Shown here in pieces: positions 1 to 5,351 of a stretch of 5,351 nt of DNA (the first letter of the stretch is position 1; each line of letters starts with the position of its first letter). Under the pieces are notes generated by a model. The model had not been told where the DNA came from. It worked only from the letters and a program-made list of their open reading frames with translations, and did not search any database. The stretch is from Bacteroidota bacterium (GTDB lineage: Bacteria > Bacteroidota > Bacteroidia > Flavobacteriales > Flavobacteriaceae). The stretch covers positions 1 to 5,351 of the forward strand of contig JAJRSY010000181.1 in the NCBI GenBank assembly GCA_024278565.1, read 5' to 3'. The translations under genes and the position numbers were made by a program.

Positions 1-20
1 ATTGCACATTCTCTCATTCC

Positions 21-54
21 CTCACTCACTCACTCACTCATTCATTCATTCATT
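21..54. repeat. Compound tetranucleotide microsatellite, (CTCA)5 then (TTCA)3.5
   Basis: Five perfect CTCA units (21-40) run directly into three and a half TTCA units (41-54). The change is a single C-to-T step in the unit, as expected if one array arose from the other by mutation and slippage. It lies about 110 bases beyond the stop codon of the nearest gene (minus strand, ending at 161), in a stretch where I see no credible gene. An open plus-strand frame crosses it, but its translation (SLTHSFIHS-like) is just the repeat being read and then the antisense of the real gene. Function unknown; slippage could make its length variable between strains. Confidence 0.8.
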
Positions 55-75
55 GTTACTTTATAACTCTTCACT

Positions 76-100
76 GACTTCGACTGCGCTCAGTCTGACA
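76..100. repeat. REP-like intergenic hairpin motif
   Basis: The core is GACTG (82-86), loop CGCT (87-90), CAGTC (91-95), a 5-bp perfect stem inside a longer motif reading CTTCGACTGCGCTCAGTC followed by TGACA. From memory, very similar motifs (ACTGAGCGCAGTCGAAG on the other strand) occur in many copies between genes in Flavobacteriia. Only one copy is visible here, so its repeat nature is inferred. It lies downstream of the minus-strand gene ending at 161 and has no U-tract, so it is not a convincing intrinsic terminator. A 7-bp tandem TGTTTAC duplication follows at 103-116. Confidence 0.55.
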
Positions 101-160
101 ACTGTTTACTGTTTACTAATTTTTAACTTTTCAATGATAACCGCCTTCACCCCTCTTTAT

Positions 161-1069
161 TTACTCTTTCCTCAGTTTCAAACTGATTGCCGGGATAAAG
201 TTATGGGTATTGTTTTTGGATCTGACCTTGAAATCGGTCCACTCGCCCATTCCATAGACCATCACCTTAAAATTTTGGTTCTTGGTATAAATACCCCTAA
301 AAGTGGGGGCAAACCTATCTTCCACTACCGGCTTATTGCTCAGGGGGTCTTTTTTGGTTTTTCGGTACCAGTTATTGGGCACAAAAAGCCATTCGAGTCC
401 CACGTAAACCCCTTTTTCTGGAATTTCGATATTAAAGGCCGACAGATCTAAAGATACATAATCTTCTTCCACATCATGCTCTAGAACGATACTTTTTCGA
501 AGCAGGTCATTGCCCGGTTTTTTAGTTGTTGGATCCACATCATACACCCGTATTCTGAATTTCGCCGACTTTCTAGTAAAGTTTTCGCTCTTCTTTAGAA
601 ATATGGTCAGTTTATCAATGTACTTTTTATGTGCCCCAATATTGGGGAAGTACAGAGCCAAGACCCAGGGTGTCGATGATGACGAAAAACCACTTGTGAG
701 TCCGTAACTGTTTATGGGGTTCAGCACATCAGAGTTACCCAGTTTGTCTAAGACCACCACCTCGTCCAACTCAAAGGATTCCTCTACCATCTCGAAGCGT
801 TTGGCCTTGTAAAGCTGTTCGGCAGCCACTATGGTGTCTTTAAAGCTCAAGGAGGATATATGCACTTGGTTCTTTAAGTAAGAGGCGGGCAGATCCATAA
901 AAAAATAGCCCTGCTCGTCAGTTGATGTTCCTTTTAAGGTATTCAAAAAACTTAGGTTCACATAGGGTATCGGCTCTTTGGTCCTATGGTCGAAAACCTC
1001 GCCTTCAAAAAGAACTTCTTGCGCATGCAGTTGCAAGACGGCAATGAGGAAGAACAATATATAGCGCAC
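161..1069 (-). CDS. Secreted carboxypeptidase-like regulatory domain protein
   Basis: A 302-residue protein. Residues 1-17 form a short hydrophobic signal peptide ending in LHAQ, so the product is probably exported to the periplasm or outer membrane. Residues about 19-106 match the CarboxypepD_reg-like beta-sandwich seen at the N-terminus of SusC/TonB-dependent receptors and many Bacteroidetes envelope proteins: FEGEVFDHRTKEPIPYVNLS, then a TSTDEQGYF turn, ending in the usual LDEVVV. Residues about 140-275 form a second beta-rich region (RIRVYDVDP, GVYVGLEWLFVP) that I recognise only as recurring in such proteins. No TonB-receptor barrel follows, so this is not a transporter. The start is GTG at 1069-1067, immediately after the TAG of the exonuclease gene, and the next methionine is past residue 50 and would remove the signal peptide. 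Translation is therefore probably coupled to the upstream gene. The molecular role is unknown. Confidence 0.85.
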   Translation of the reverse strand: MRYILFFLIAVLQLHAQEVLFEGEVFDHRTKEPIPYVNLSFLNTLKGTSTDEQGYFFMDLPASYLKNQVHISSLSFKDTIVAAEQLYKAKRFEMVEESFELDEVVVLDKLGNSDVLNPINSYGLTSGFSSSSTPWVLALYFPNIGAHKKYIDKLTIFLKKSENFTRKSAKFRIRVYDVDPTTKKPGNDLLRKSIVLEHDVEEDYVSLDLSAFNIEIPEKGVYVGLEWLFVPNNWYRKTKKDPLSNKPVVEDRFAPTFRGIYTKNQNFKVMVYGMGEWTDFKVRSKNNTHNFIPAISLKLRKE

Positions 1070-1846
1070 CTAACCTAGCTTGTTGTTTAATTTGCCCAAT
1101 TTTATCTGGGTCAGCACTTTTTTGGTGTACAACGGAAAATCCGCATTCAGTATCCAGCTAAAATAACCCGGTTCTTTTTCAAGTACATCTTTTACCTTCT
1201 TGCCCTTGTGTTTTCCGAAAGAGAACATTTCCTCATCGTCCTTGTCCCAAACAATAAACCCGGCAAAATCAACCGTACGTTTGTGCGATGAGAATTCGGC
1301 CAGTTTTTTGATATTATTTTCGAGATCCGGGTAACGGTCCAACTGCGAAAGAAGCACTTCATAGGTAGCGTTTGTATCTGCCGCGGCACTATGGGCATCG
1401 GTCAAGTCTTTGCCACAGTAAAAATGGTAGGCTGCGGCAAGGGTTCGTTTTTCCATTTTATGAAAAATGGTCTGTACATCAACAGAAACTTCGTTTTTCA
1501 TATCAAAATCGATATCGGCACGCAGCATTTCTTCGGCCAATAGGGGAATATCAAAACGATCGGAATTGAACCCGCCCAGATCGCTTCCCTTTATTAGGGT
1601 ATAAATTTCTTTGGACAGTTCTTTAAAAGTGGGTTCATTGACCACTTTTTCGTTGGTAATACCATGAATGGCAATCACCTCATCAGGAATACGAACTTCA
1701 GGGTTTACCAACCATGTTTTACTTTCTTTATTTCCGTTGGGAAAAATTTTCAGTATGGCTATTTCCACGATCCGATCTTTGGCCACATTGGTACCTGTGG
1801 TCTCCAAATCAAAAAAACAGATGGGTTTTGTTAGTTTTAGCTCCAT
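1070..1846 (-). CDS. DEDDh 3'-5' exonuclease (DnaQ-like) with ExoX-like C-terminal domain
   Basis: A 258-residue cytoplasmic protein of the RNase T/DnaQ exonuclease superfamily, which removes nucleotides from DNA 3' ends with two metal ions. Visible motifs: Exo I FFDLETTG (D13, E15), Exo II GGFNSDRFD (D99), and Exo III DAHSAAADT with H152 and D157, so the DEDDh catalytic set is complete. After a linker, residues about 207-245 (FSFGKHKGKKVKDVL, then PGYFSWIL) match the small domain found at the C-terminus of ExoX-like exonucleases (ExoX-like_C/DUF3820 type), which probably contacts substrate. It is not the polymerase III epsilon subunit in the strict sense, because the clamp-binding tail is replaced by this domain. 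ATG start at 1846, preceded by an AGGAAAG purine run (1854-1848) and a good -7 box. It is the first gene of a likely two-gene operon, and its TAG abuts the GTG of the next gene. Confidence 0.92.
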   Translation of the reverse strand: MELKLTKPICFFDLETTGTNVAKDRIVEIAILKIFPNGNKESKTWLVNPEVRIPDEVIAIHGITNEKVVNEPTFKELSKEIYTLIKGSDLGGFNSDRFDIPLLAEEMLRADIDFDMKNEVSVDVQTIFHKMEKRTLAAAYHFYCGKDLTDAHSAAADTNATYEVLLSQLDRYPDLENNIKKLAEFSSHKRTVDFAGFIVWDKDDEEMFSFGKHKGKKVKDVLEKEPGYFSWILNADFPLYTKKVLTQIKLGKLNNKLG

Positions 1847-1864
1847 TCTTTCCTAATTTTTATA

Positions 1865-1898
1865 CAAAGATAGTCTTTGAACGGGTTTACGGGGGCAA
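1865..1898 (-). promoter_or_regulatory. Predicted Bacteroidetes-type promoter for the exonuclease operon
   Basis: On the minus strand TATCTTTG (1872-1865) matches the Bacteroidetes -7 consensus TAnnTTTG exactly. A TTG at 1898-1896 lies 23 bases upstream, at the long end of the spacing accepted for flavobacterial -33 boxes. The box ends 18 bases before the ATG at 1846, leaving a short leader with an AGGAAAG stretch. Inferred from consensus only. Confidence 0.5.
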
Positions 1899-1967
1899 TC
1901 CTTAAAATTATTAGGGCTCTATCACTATTTGTGTGGGTAAGACCATATTTTCAATTATAACTATCTT

Positions 1968-1994
1968 AAAAAAACAACCACGCCTCTGGCGTGG
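1968..1994 (-). terminator. Intrinsic terminator downstream of the E2 gene
   Basis: Read on the minus strand, a perfect 7-bp GC-rich stem CCACGCC / GGCGTGG with a 3-base AGA loop (1994-1978) is followed by TTGTTTTTTT (1977-1968). It begins about 60 bases after the E2 stop codon at 2054, in the right orientation to end that transcript and to insulate the exonuclease operon. The bases just upstream (2001-1995) extend it into a GC-rich motif that resembles part of the mobile element near 4440. Confidence 0.85.
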
Positions 1995-2053
1995 CAGGCG
2001 GGGATTCATTCATTTTGAACTGAGTAGAACCATTTATTAGTTGAACGGTCTTG

Positions 2054-3391
2054 CTAAATCTCCCGATCAACATCCCAAGCTTCAAGATAATCGGCAACCG
2101 CTTTGGCGAACATACTGCCCAATGCCCCGTTTACCACACGGTGGTCATAGCTGTGAGAGAGGTACATTTTACTGCGTATACCTATAAAATCACCCTCATT
2201 GGTCTCAATGACCGACGGCATTTTTCTGATAGCACCCAGTGCCAAAATACCCACTTGGGGCTGATTGATTATGGGAGTACCGAAGACACTGCCAAACGTA
2301 CCCACATTGGTAACGGTATAGGTGCCATCTTGTACCTCATCGGGTTTCAGTTTATTTTCCCTTGCCCGAGAGGCCAGGTCATTGATTACTTTTGCCATGC
2401 CCACCAAGTTCAATTGATCGGCGTTCTTGATTACCGGCACGATCAGGTTGCCATCGGGCAAGGCCGCCGCCATACCAATATTGATGTTCTTTTTCTTTAG
2501 TATGGTATCACCATCGACCGACACGTTCATTAACGGGTATTTTTTTAGGGCCTTGGCCACGGCCTCCATAAAAATTGGGGTAAAAGTCAATCGCTCGCCC
2601 TCATTTTTCTCAAAAGCATCTTTATTTTTAGTGCGCCAGTTTACGATATTGGTCACATCAACTTCTATAAAACTCTGTACGTGTGCTGCGGTTGAAATAC
2701 TGTTTACCATATGTTTGGACACCAATTTTCCCATTCTGGTCATTTCAATGACCTCATCGGATCCCGTATATTGCACTCGAGATACTTGTTGATCCACCTG
2801 TTGGGGCGCACTGGTTTTTTTGATAACGATGGGAGTCTCAACCTCTTCGATTTCAGCAACTGTTTCTATTTTCTTCCCTTTCCTATTTTCAACATAGGCC
2901 AAAATATCACTTTTGGTAACCCTACCTTCTTTGCCCGACCCCTTGATCGTGTCTAATTCTGAAACGGGAATACCTTCTTGTTTGGCAATGTTCTTTACCA
3001 GGGGAGAATAAAAACGCACAGTTGTACTGTAATCTTGAACTGGGGCAGCAACGCTTTCCTTGACCACTGCCATAGTGCTTTCAAGAGCTGCAACGGCCGC
3101 TTTTTGTGCTTTAATGGTGTCTTGCACTTCTTCTGCCTTGGTGGCATCTCCCTTAACCTCAATGATCGCAACCGTCTGACCGACTTTAATGACCTGATCT
3201 ACCTCAAAAAGCCGTTCCAACAAAATACCATCGACTTCACAGGGCACCTCGGTATCTACCTTATCTGTGGCGATTTCGAATAGCGGCTCATCCATCTCAA
3301 TAGTATCGCCCACTTCTTTCAGCCAGACAGTCAATGTTGCCTCGGCAACACTTTCTCCCATTCGCGGTAATTTTAATTCGAATTTTGACAT
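2054..3391 (-). CDS. 2-oxo acid dehydrogenase E2 (dihydrolipoamide acyltransferase), branched-chain type likely
   Basis: A 445-residue E2 core subunit, which transfers acyl groups from E1-bound intermediates through lipoyl-lysine to CoA in a cytoplasmic multienzyme complex. Residues 1-80 are one lipoyl domain with modification site ATDKVDTEVP (K44). An Ala-rich linker spans about 90-120. Residues about 127-165 form the peripheral subunit-binding domain (SPLVKNIAKQEGI through GSGKEGRVTKSDIL), which holds E1 or E3. A second linker leads to the catalytic domain (about 213-445), with TNVGTFGS (361-368), TPIINQPQVGIL and DHRVVNGALG. The catalytic histidine is H417. The usual HxxxDG reads HRVVNG, so N421 replaces Asp. 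The LPRMGESVAEATL N-terminus and single lipoyl domain favour a branched-chain or oxoglutarate-type E2 over pyruvate dehydrogenase; substrate cannot be settled from sequence alone. No E1 or E3 gene is adjacent. It lies 95 bases downstream of recR and is closed by an intrinsic terminator. Confidence 0.93.
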   Translation of the reverse strand: MSKFELKLPRMGESVAEATLTVWLKEVGDTIEMDEPLFEIATDKVDTEVPCEVDGILLERLFEVDQVIKVGQTVAIIEVKGDATKAEEVQDTIKAQKAAVAALESTMAVVKESVAAPVQDYSTTVRFYSPLVKNIAKQEGIPVSELDTIKGSGKEGRVTKSDILAYVENRKGKKIETVAEIEEVETPIVIKKTSAPQQVDQQVSRVQYTGSDEVIEMTRMGKLVSKHMVNSISTAAHVQSFIEVDVTNIVNWRTKNKDAFEKNEGERLTFTPIFMEAVAKALKKYPLMNVSVDGDTILKKKNINIGMAAALPDGNLIVPVIKNADQLNLVGMAKVINDLASRARENKLKPDEVQDGTYTVTNVGTFGSVFGTPIINQPQVGILALGAIRKMPSVIETNEGDFIGIRSKMYLSHSYDHRVVNGALGSMFAKAVADYLEAWDVDREI

Positions 3392-3428
3392 ATTGTTATT
3401 CAGGCTACTGTATTACGTGAATTTTTTG

Positions 3429-3436
3429 CAAAAATA
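3429..3436 (-). promoter_or_regulatory. Possible -7 box upstream of the E2 gene
   Basis: TATTTTTG on the minus strand fits TAnnTTTG and ends 37 bases before the E2 ATG at 3391, in the AT-rich 95-base gap after recR. The only nearby upstream TTG (3454-3452) is 15 bases away, too short for a normal -33 box, and AT-rich sequence gives chance matches. Between recR and E2 there is a T-run (3480-3475, minus strand) but no GC stem, so read-through from recR is also possible. Confidence 0.3.
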
Positions 3437-3486
3437 ATAAATAAATCGCCTCAATATTGAATTTACTGTATTTTAAAAAAGAAACT

Positions 3487-4107
3487 TTAATTTGCTTTGA
3501 GCGAACCTTCAAAAGGTATTCTATTTAGAATGCTCCTACCCAAAGTCACCTCATCGGCATACTCCAGTTCATCACCAACAGCAATACCCCTTGCAATGGT
3601 TGAGGTTTGAACTGAAAGGCCATTCAACTGCTTATAAATATAAAAGTTGGTGGTATCGCCCTCCATCGTAGAACTCAACGCAAAAATGAGTTCCTTTATT
3701 TCACCTTGTTTGGCTTTGTTTATCAACGATGAAATGGTAAGATCTTGGGGGCCTACCCCTTCCATTGGTGATATTTTACCGCCCAACACATGGTACAGCC
3801 CTCTAAACTGGCCTGTATTCTCAATGGCCATGACATCTCTTATATCTTCCACTACACACACCATACTGCCATCTCTTTTAGGGTTGGCACATAACTCACA
3901 TAGCTCAAGATCAGAAATATTATGACAGCTCGCACAAAACTTCACGGTACTTCGAAGAGTCTCTAAAGATTGCGACAACCTTTGGGTCTGTTCGCTGGGC
4001 TGCTTCAATAAGTGCAACACCAGCCTTAGTGCAGTACGCTTACCGATACCAGGCAGTTGCGACATTTCATAGACTGCGTTTTCCAAAAGTTTTGAAGAAA
4101 AATCCAT
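3487..4107 (-). CDS. recR: Recombination mediator protein RecR
   Basis: A 206-residue protein of normal RecR length. RecR acts with RecO (and RecF) in the cytoplasm to load RecA on SSB-coated single-stranded DNA during gap repair. Domains in order: a helix-hairpin-helix DNA-binding motif LPGIGKRTALRLVLHLL (18-34); a four-cysteine zinc finger at C58, C61, C70 and C73; a Toprim domain starting VCVVEDIRDVMAIENT (83-98, acidic pair E87/D88), with YHVLGG (105-110) and ALSSTMEGDTTNFYIY (143-158); and the C-terminal ARGIAVGDELEYADEVTLGR (172-191) segment involved in ring assembly. All key residues are intact. ATG start at 4107, 17 bases from a consensus -7 box. The gene lies downstream of the disrupted S41 gene and is separated from it by 133 bases. 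Confidence 0.97.
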   Translation of the reverse strand: MDFSSKLLENAVYEMSQLPGIGKRTALRLVLHLLKQPSEQTQRLSQSLETLRSTVKFCASCHNISDLELCELCANPKRDGSMVCVVEDIRDVMAIENTGQFRGLYHVLGGKISPMEGVGPQDLTISSLINKAKQGEIKELIFALSSTMEGDTTNFYIYKQLNGLSVQTSTIARGIAVGDELEYADEVTLGRSILNRIPFEGSLKAN

Positions 4108-4124
4108 TCCGATAGTTTTCAGGA

Positions 4125-4132
4125 CAAAATTA
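4125..4132 (-). promoter_or_regulatory. Predicted -7 box of the recR promoter
   Basis: TAATTTTG on the minus strand is an exact match to TAnnTTTG and lies 17 bases upstream of the recR ATG, implying a very short leader. I see no clear TTG -33 element at the expected 17-23 base spacing, so this is a partial match. The remaining intergenic sequence from 4133 to 4240 shows no other obvious signal. Confidence 0.42.
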
Positions 4133-4240
4133 CGATTTTATGGTAGTTATCTCAGTAATTTAAAATATTTTGGTTTTAAGCAACCCTGTAAGTGCAAGCG
4201 ACGTTTGTATCAAGTTGAAGCAGCACTACCAATAAACCAT

Positions 4241-4402
4241 TTATCTCTTAAGCTCCTTTAGCATCTCTTTTGCCCGTTTGCCTATTTCCCCTTCTGGATC
4301 CATAGAAACTGTCTTTTCAAAAAATTCGATAGCCTTGTCTTTATTGCCCGCTTTCAAAAAGCTTTCCCTTAATTTTTTCCAAGAATTTGCAGAATTTGGA
4401 AA
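4241..4402 (-). pseudogene. Cut-off 3' end of the S41 peptidase-like gene (TPR-like tail)
   Basis: A 53-codon open stretch on the minus strand ends in TAA at 4243-4241 and has no start codon of its own near its beginning. It reads FPNSANSWKKLRESFLKAGN, then KDKAIEFFEKTVSMDPEGEI, and ends KEMLKELKR. This is a typical TPR helix pair of the sort that closes many Bacteroidetes S41 peptidase-like proteins (NSAN...L.ES.LK.GN...AI..FEK....DP). Joining codon CTA (4588-4586) of the upstream gene directly to TTT (4402-4400) gives FVTQL-FPNSANSWKKL with no frame change, so this is the original C-terminus separated from its gene by the inserted element. With stop codons inside the element it should no longer be translated as part of the protein. 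Confidence 0.85.
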
Positions 4403-4587
4403 TATACTCCTGCCACTTTAAAACCCGAAATTTCCGCCTGCCTCGCCGGCAGGCAGGCTTGCTCTTTTTCCGCCGATCGGCGTTAAAATTTATAGCCATA
4501 GCTATGCCTATGCCGATAAATTTTGCATTGCTCGCCGAAAAAATAGACTGCCCGTATTCTCCCGAATTTTAAAGTGGCAGGAGTATA
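4403..4587. mobile_element. MITE-like palindromic element with TA target duplication, inserted in the S41 gene
   Basis: The element proper is 4405-4585 (181 bp), flanked by TA at 4403-4404 and 4586-4587. Its ends are a perfect 19-bp inverted repeat, TACTCCTGCCACTTTAAAA at 4405-4423 and its complement at 4567-4585. The arms remain recognisably complementary towards the middle: TTTTT (4465-4469) with AAAAA (4539-4543), AAAATTTAT (4485-4493) with ATAAATTTT (4516-4524), and a central perfect palindrome CATAGCTATG (4497-4506). A further palindrome CGCCGATCGGCG lies at 4471-4482. There is no room for a transposase, so it must be moved in trans. A TA duplication suggests an IS630/Tc1/mariner-type enzyme (inference). 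Removing the element plus one TA (183 bp, 61 codons) restores the host reading frame exactly. Single-stranded, it could fold into one long hairpin. Confidence 0.88.
4436..4454. repeat. Nested GC-rich hairpin inside the left arm of the mobile element
   Basis: GCCTGCC (4436-4442), loop TCGCC (4443-4447), GGCAGGC (4448-4454): a perfect 7-bp stem spanning 19 nt, followed by a further AGGC. The pairing axis of the element shifts by 18-19 nt between its outer and inner repeats, and this hairpin lies in the interval where the shift occurs. It therefore looks like extra sequence present only in this arm. Confidence 0.7.
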
Positions 4588-5351
4588 GTTGTGTTACGAA
4601 CATAAATATTCCAATGGCTGGTTTTAACTGTTCTATCCTGTCACTATTCAACAGAAGTCCTCCTAGTCCGCTTAATTCTGCTTCAAAATCAAAAAAGCCA
4701 TACCTAGGGCCTTTTACCATTTTAGGAACCTCTTGTGCCATCTCCTGCATTTTTTCTGCCATAAACAAATCGATTATATAATGCATTGGGTCTGGTTTGA
4801 AATCACTATCTGAAAAAGCCAATACCGCATTGAGTACAGGGTCTTGATTTGATGAATATTCCTCAAAACCCATATCGACCGGAACTTGAGGTACGGTCCA
4901 ATCCGCACCCTCCCAAGCTGGCTTATCTTGCCGCCAAGCATGCGAAAGATAAATCGAAATCTGACTATTCGGTAAAGCTACTTGACGGGTATCGCCATAG
5001 AAATTTATATTTTCCGCTGTTGGCTCCCCAACAAAGATGACATTCGTATAATTGTCCAACTCATTTACAAGATTCTGGCAGGCAGAAAAAGTACGCCTTC
5101 CGATAATTACAAATAAACTACCCACCTTATTTATTTTTTTAGATTCAATGATACCTGTTATCACAGTCTTGTTTTTATAATTGTTTCCATCCCCGTTCAA
5201 ACGAACATCGAGTATTAATTTTTCGACTTCGTTTTTATCGATAAAATCAAAAACGCGAGCATAGAAAGATGGTGTGTCTTCTTCTGAATCATCCTGTATT
5301 TCACTATGCCTAACATATACTGTCTTTTCTTCGGGCAAATATTCAAAAAAA
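4508..5351 (-). CDS. S41-family peptidase-like protein, 5' partial, C-terminus replaced by mobile-element sequence
   Basis: The frame is open to the window edge (it reads FFEY before LPEEKTVYVRH), so the true start is outside the window. The visible part is the C-terminal half of an S41 (tail-specific/CtpA-like) fold: LILDVRLNGDGNN matches the family DxRxNxGG strand-turn. IIGRRTFSACQNLVNEL carries the serine expected as nucleophile (S85 counting from the Leu codon at 5338 as residue 1), and VGEPT follows. A linker (SNQDPVLNAVLAF) and a helical region with PRYGFFDFEAELSGLG lead to a TPR-like segment, KPAIGIFMFVTQL. After that leucine the frame enters the element and adds 25 foreign residues (YSCHFKIREN through MQNLSA) before a TAG at 4510-4508, replacing the 53-residue native tail still visible at 4402-4241. 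Substrate unknown. The protease core may still be produced; whether it is stable or active cannot be told. Confidence 0.85.
   Translation of the reverse strand, partial: FFEYLPEEKTVYVRHSEIQDDSEEDTPSFYARVFDFIDKNEVEKLILDVRLNGDGNNYKNKTVITGIIESKKINKVGSLFVIIGRRTFSACQNLVNELDNYTNVIFVGEPTAENINFYGDTRQVALPNSQISIYLSHAWRQDKPAWEGADWTVPQVPVDMGFEEYSSNQDPVLNAVLAFSDSDFKPDPMHYIIDLFMAEKMQEMAQEVPKMVKGPRYGFFDFEAELSGLGGLLLNSDRIEQLKPAIGIFMFVTQLYSCHFKIRENTGSLFFRRAMQNLSA

Noticed and set aside
21..54. CRISPR-like array
   Set aside because: The repeat unit is four bases with no spacers; it is a simple microsatellite.
82..95. Terminator for the gene ending at 161
   Set aside because: The stem is only 5 bp, lies about 65 bases after the stop and lacks a U-tract.
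2..451. Plus-strand open frame of 149 codons at the left edge
   Set aside because: The first part reads the tetranucleotide repeat and the rest is antisense to the CarboxypepD_reg-like gene, with no recognisable domain.
1192..1398. Minus-strand alternative frame within the exonuclease gene
   Set aside because: It overlaps conserved Exo III and C-terminal domain codons in a different frame; a shadow.
2051..2500. Long plus-strand frame opposite the E2 gene
   Set aside because: It is antisense to a strongly conserved catalytic domain, and its translation resembles no family I know.
4387..4572. Plus-strand 61-codon open frame across the mobile element
   Set aside because: It arises because the two arms are complementary: both strands translate to a YSCHFK start and a LFFRR stretch. 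It has no transposase features and its start lies in the S41 gene remnant.
4405..4585. Element as a structured non-coding RNA gene
   Set aside because: The terminal inverted repeats, TA duplication and interruption of a coding frame are explained better by a transposed MITE; no promoter specific to it is visible.

Overview
The window looks like chromosomal DNA from a marine-type member of the Flavobacteriia (Bacteroidetes). The evidence is the protein flavour (a CarboxypepD_reg-like envelope protein, a flavobacterial-style lipoyl E2, RecR), the moderate-to-low GC content, upstream sequences matching the Bacteroidetes -7 box TAnnTTTG, and GC-rich intergenic hairpins of the kind scattered through these genomes. 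All supported genes lie on the minus strand, so transcription runs from high to low coordinates.

Layout in the direction of transcription: (1) 5351-4508 is the 3' part of an S41-family peptidase-like gene whose 5' end lies outside the window. (2) 4587-4403 is a compact, full-length imperfect palindrome with 19-bp perfect terminal inverted repeats flanked by a TA duplication. It is a MITE-like element inserted in the S41 gene. (3) 4402-4241 is the cut-off 3' end of that gene, a TPR-like tail of 53 codons that can be rejoined in frame when the element and one TA are removed. (4) 4107-3487 is recR. (5) 3391-2054 is a dihydrolipoamide acyltransferase (E2), followed by an intrinsic terminator at 1994-1968. 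(6) 1846-1070 is a DEDDh 3'-5' exonuclease with an ExoX-like C-terminal domain. (7) 1069-161 is a secreted CarboxypepD_reg-like protein that starts directly at the stop codon of the exonuclease. (8) 160-1 is non-coding and holds a REP-like hairpin motif and a compound tetranucleotide repeat.

The core genes are ordinary housekeeping genes: recombinational repair (RecR), oxidative decarboxylation of 2-oxo acids (E2) and DNA proofreading or repair-type exonuclease activity. The exonuclease and envelope protein appear to form a two-gene operon. recR and E2 may be partly co-transcribed, because no strong terminator separates them.

The main item of interest is the MITE insertion. Its target duplication, the restored reading frame and the conserved tail on the far side together allow the pre-insertion allele to be reconstructed. 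A nested 19-nt GC-rich hairpin accounts for the length difference between the element's two arms, and it shares a 13-of-14 core with the terminator hairpin behind the E2 gene. I found no undescribed multi-gene system.
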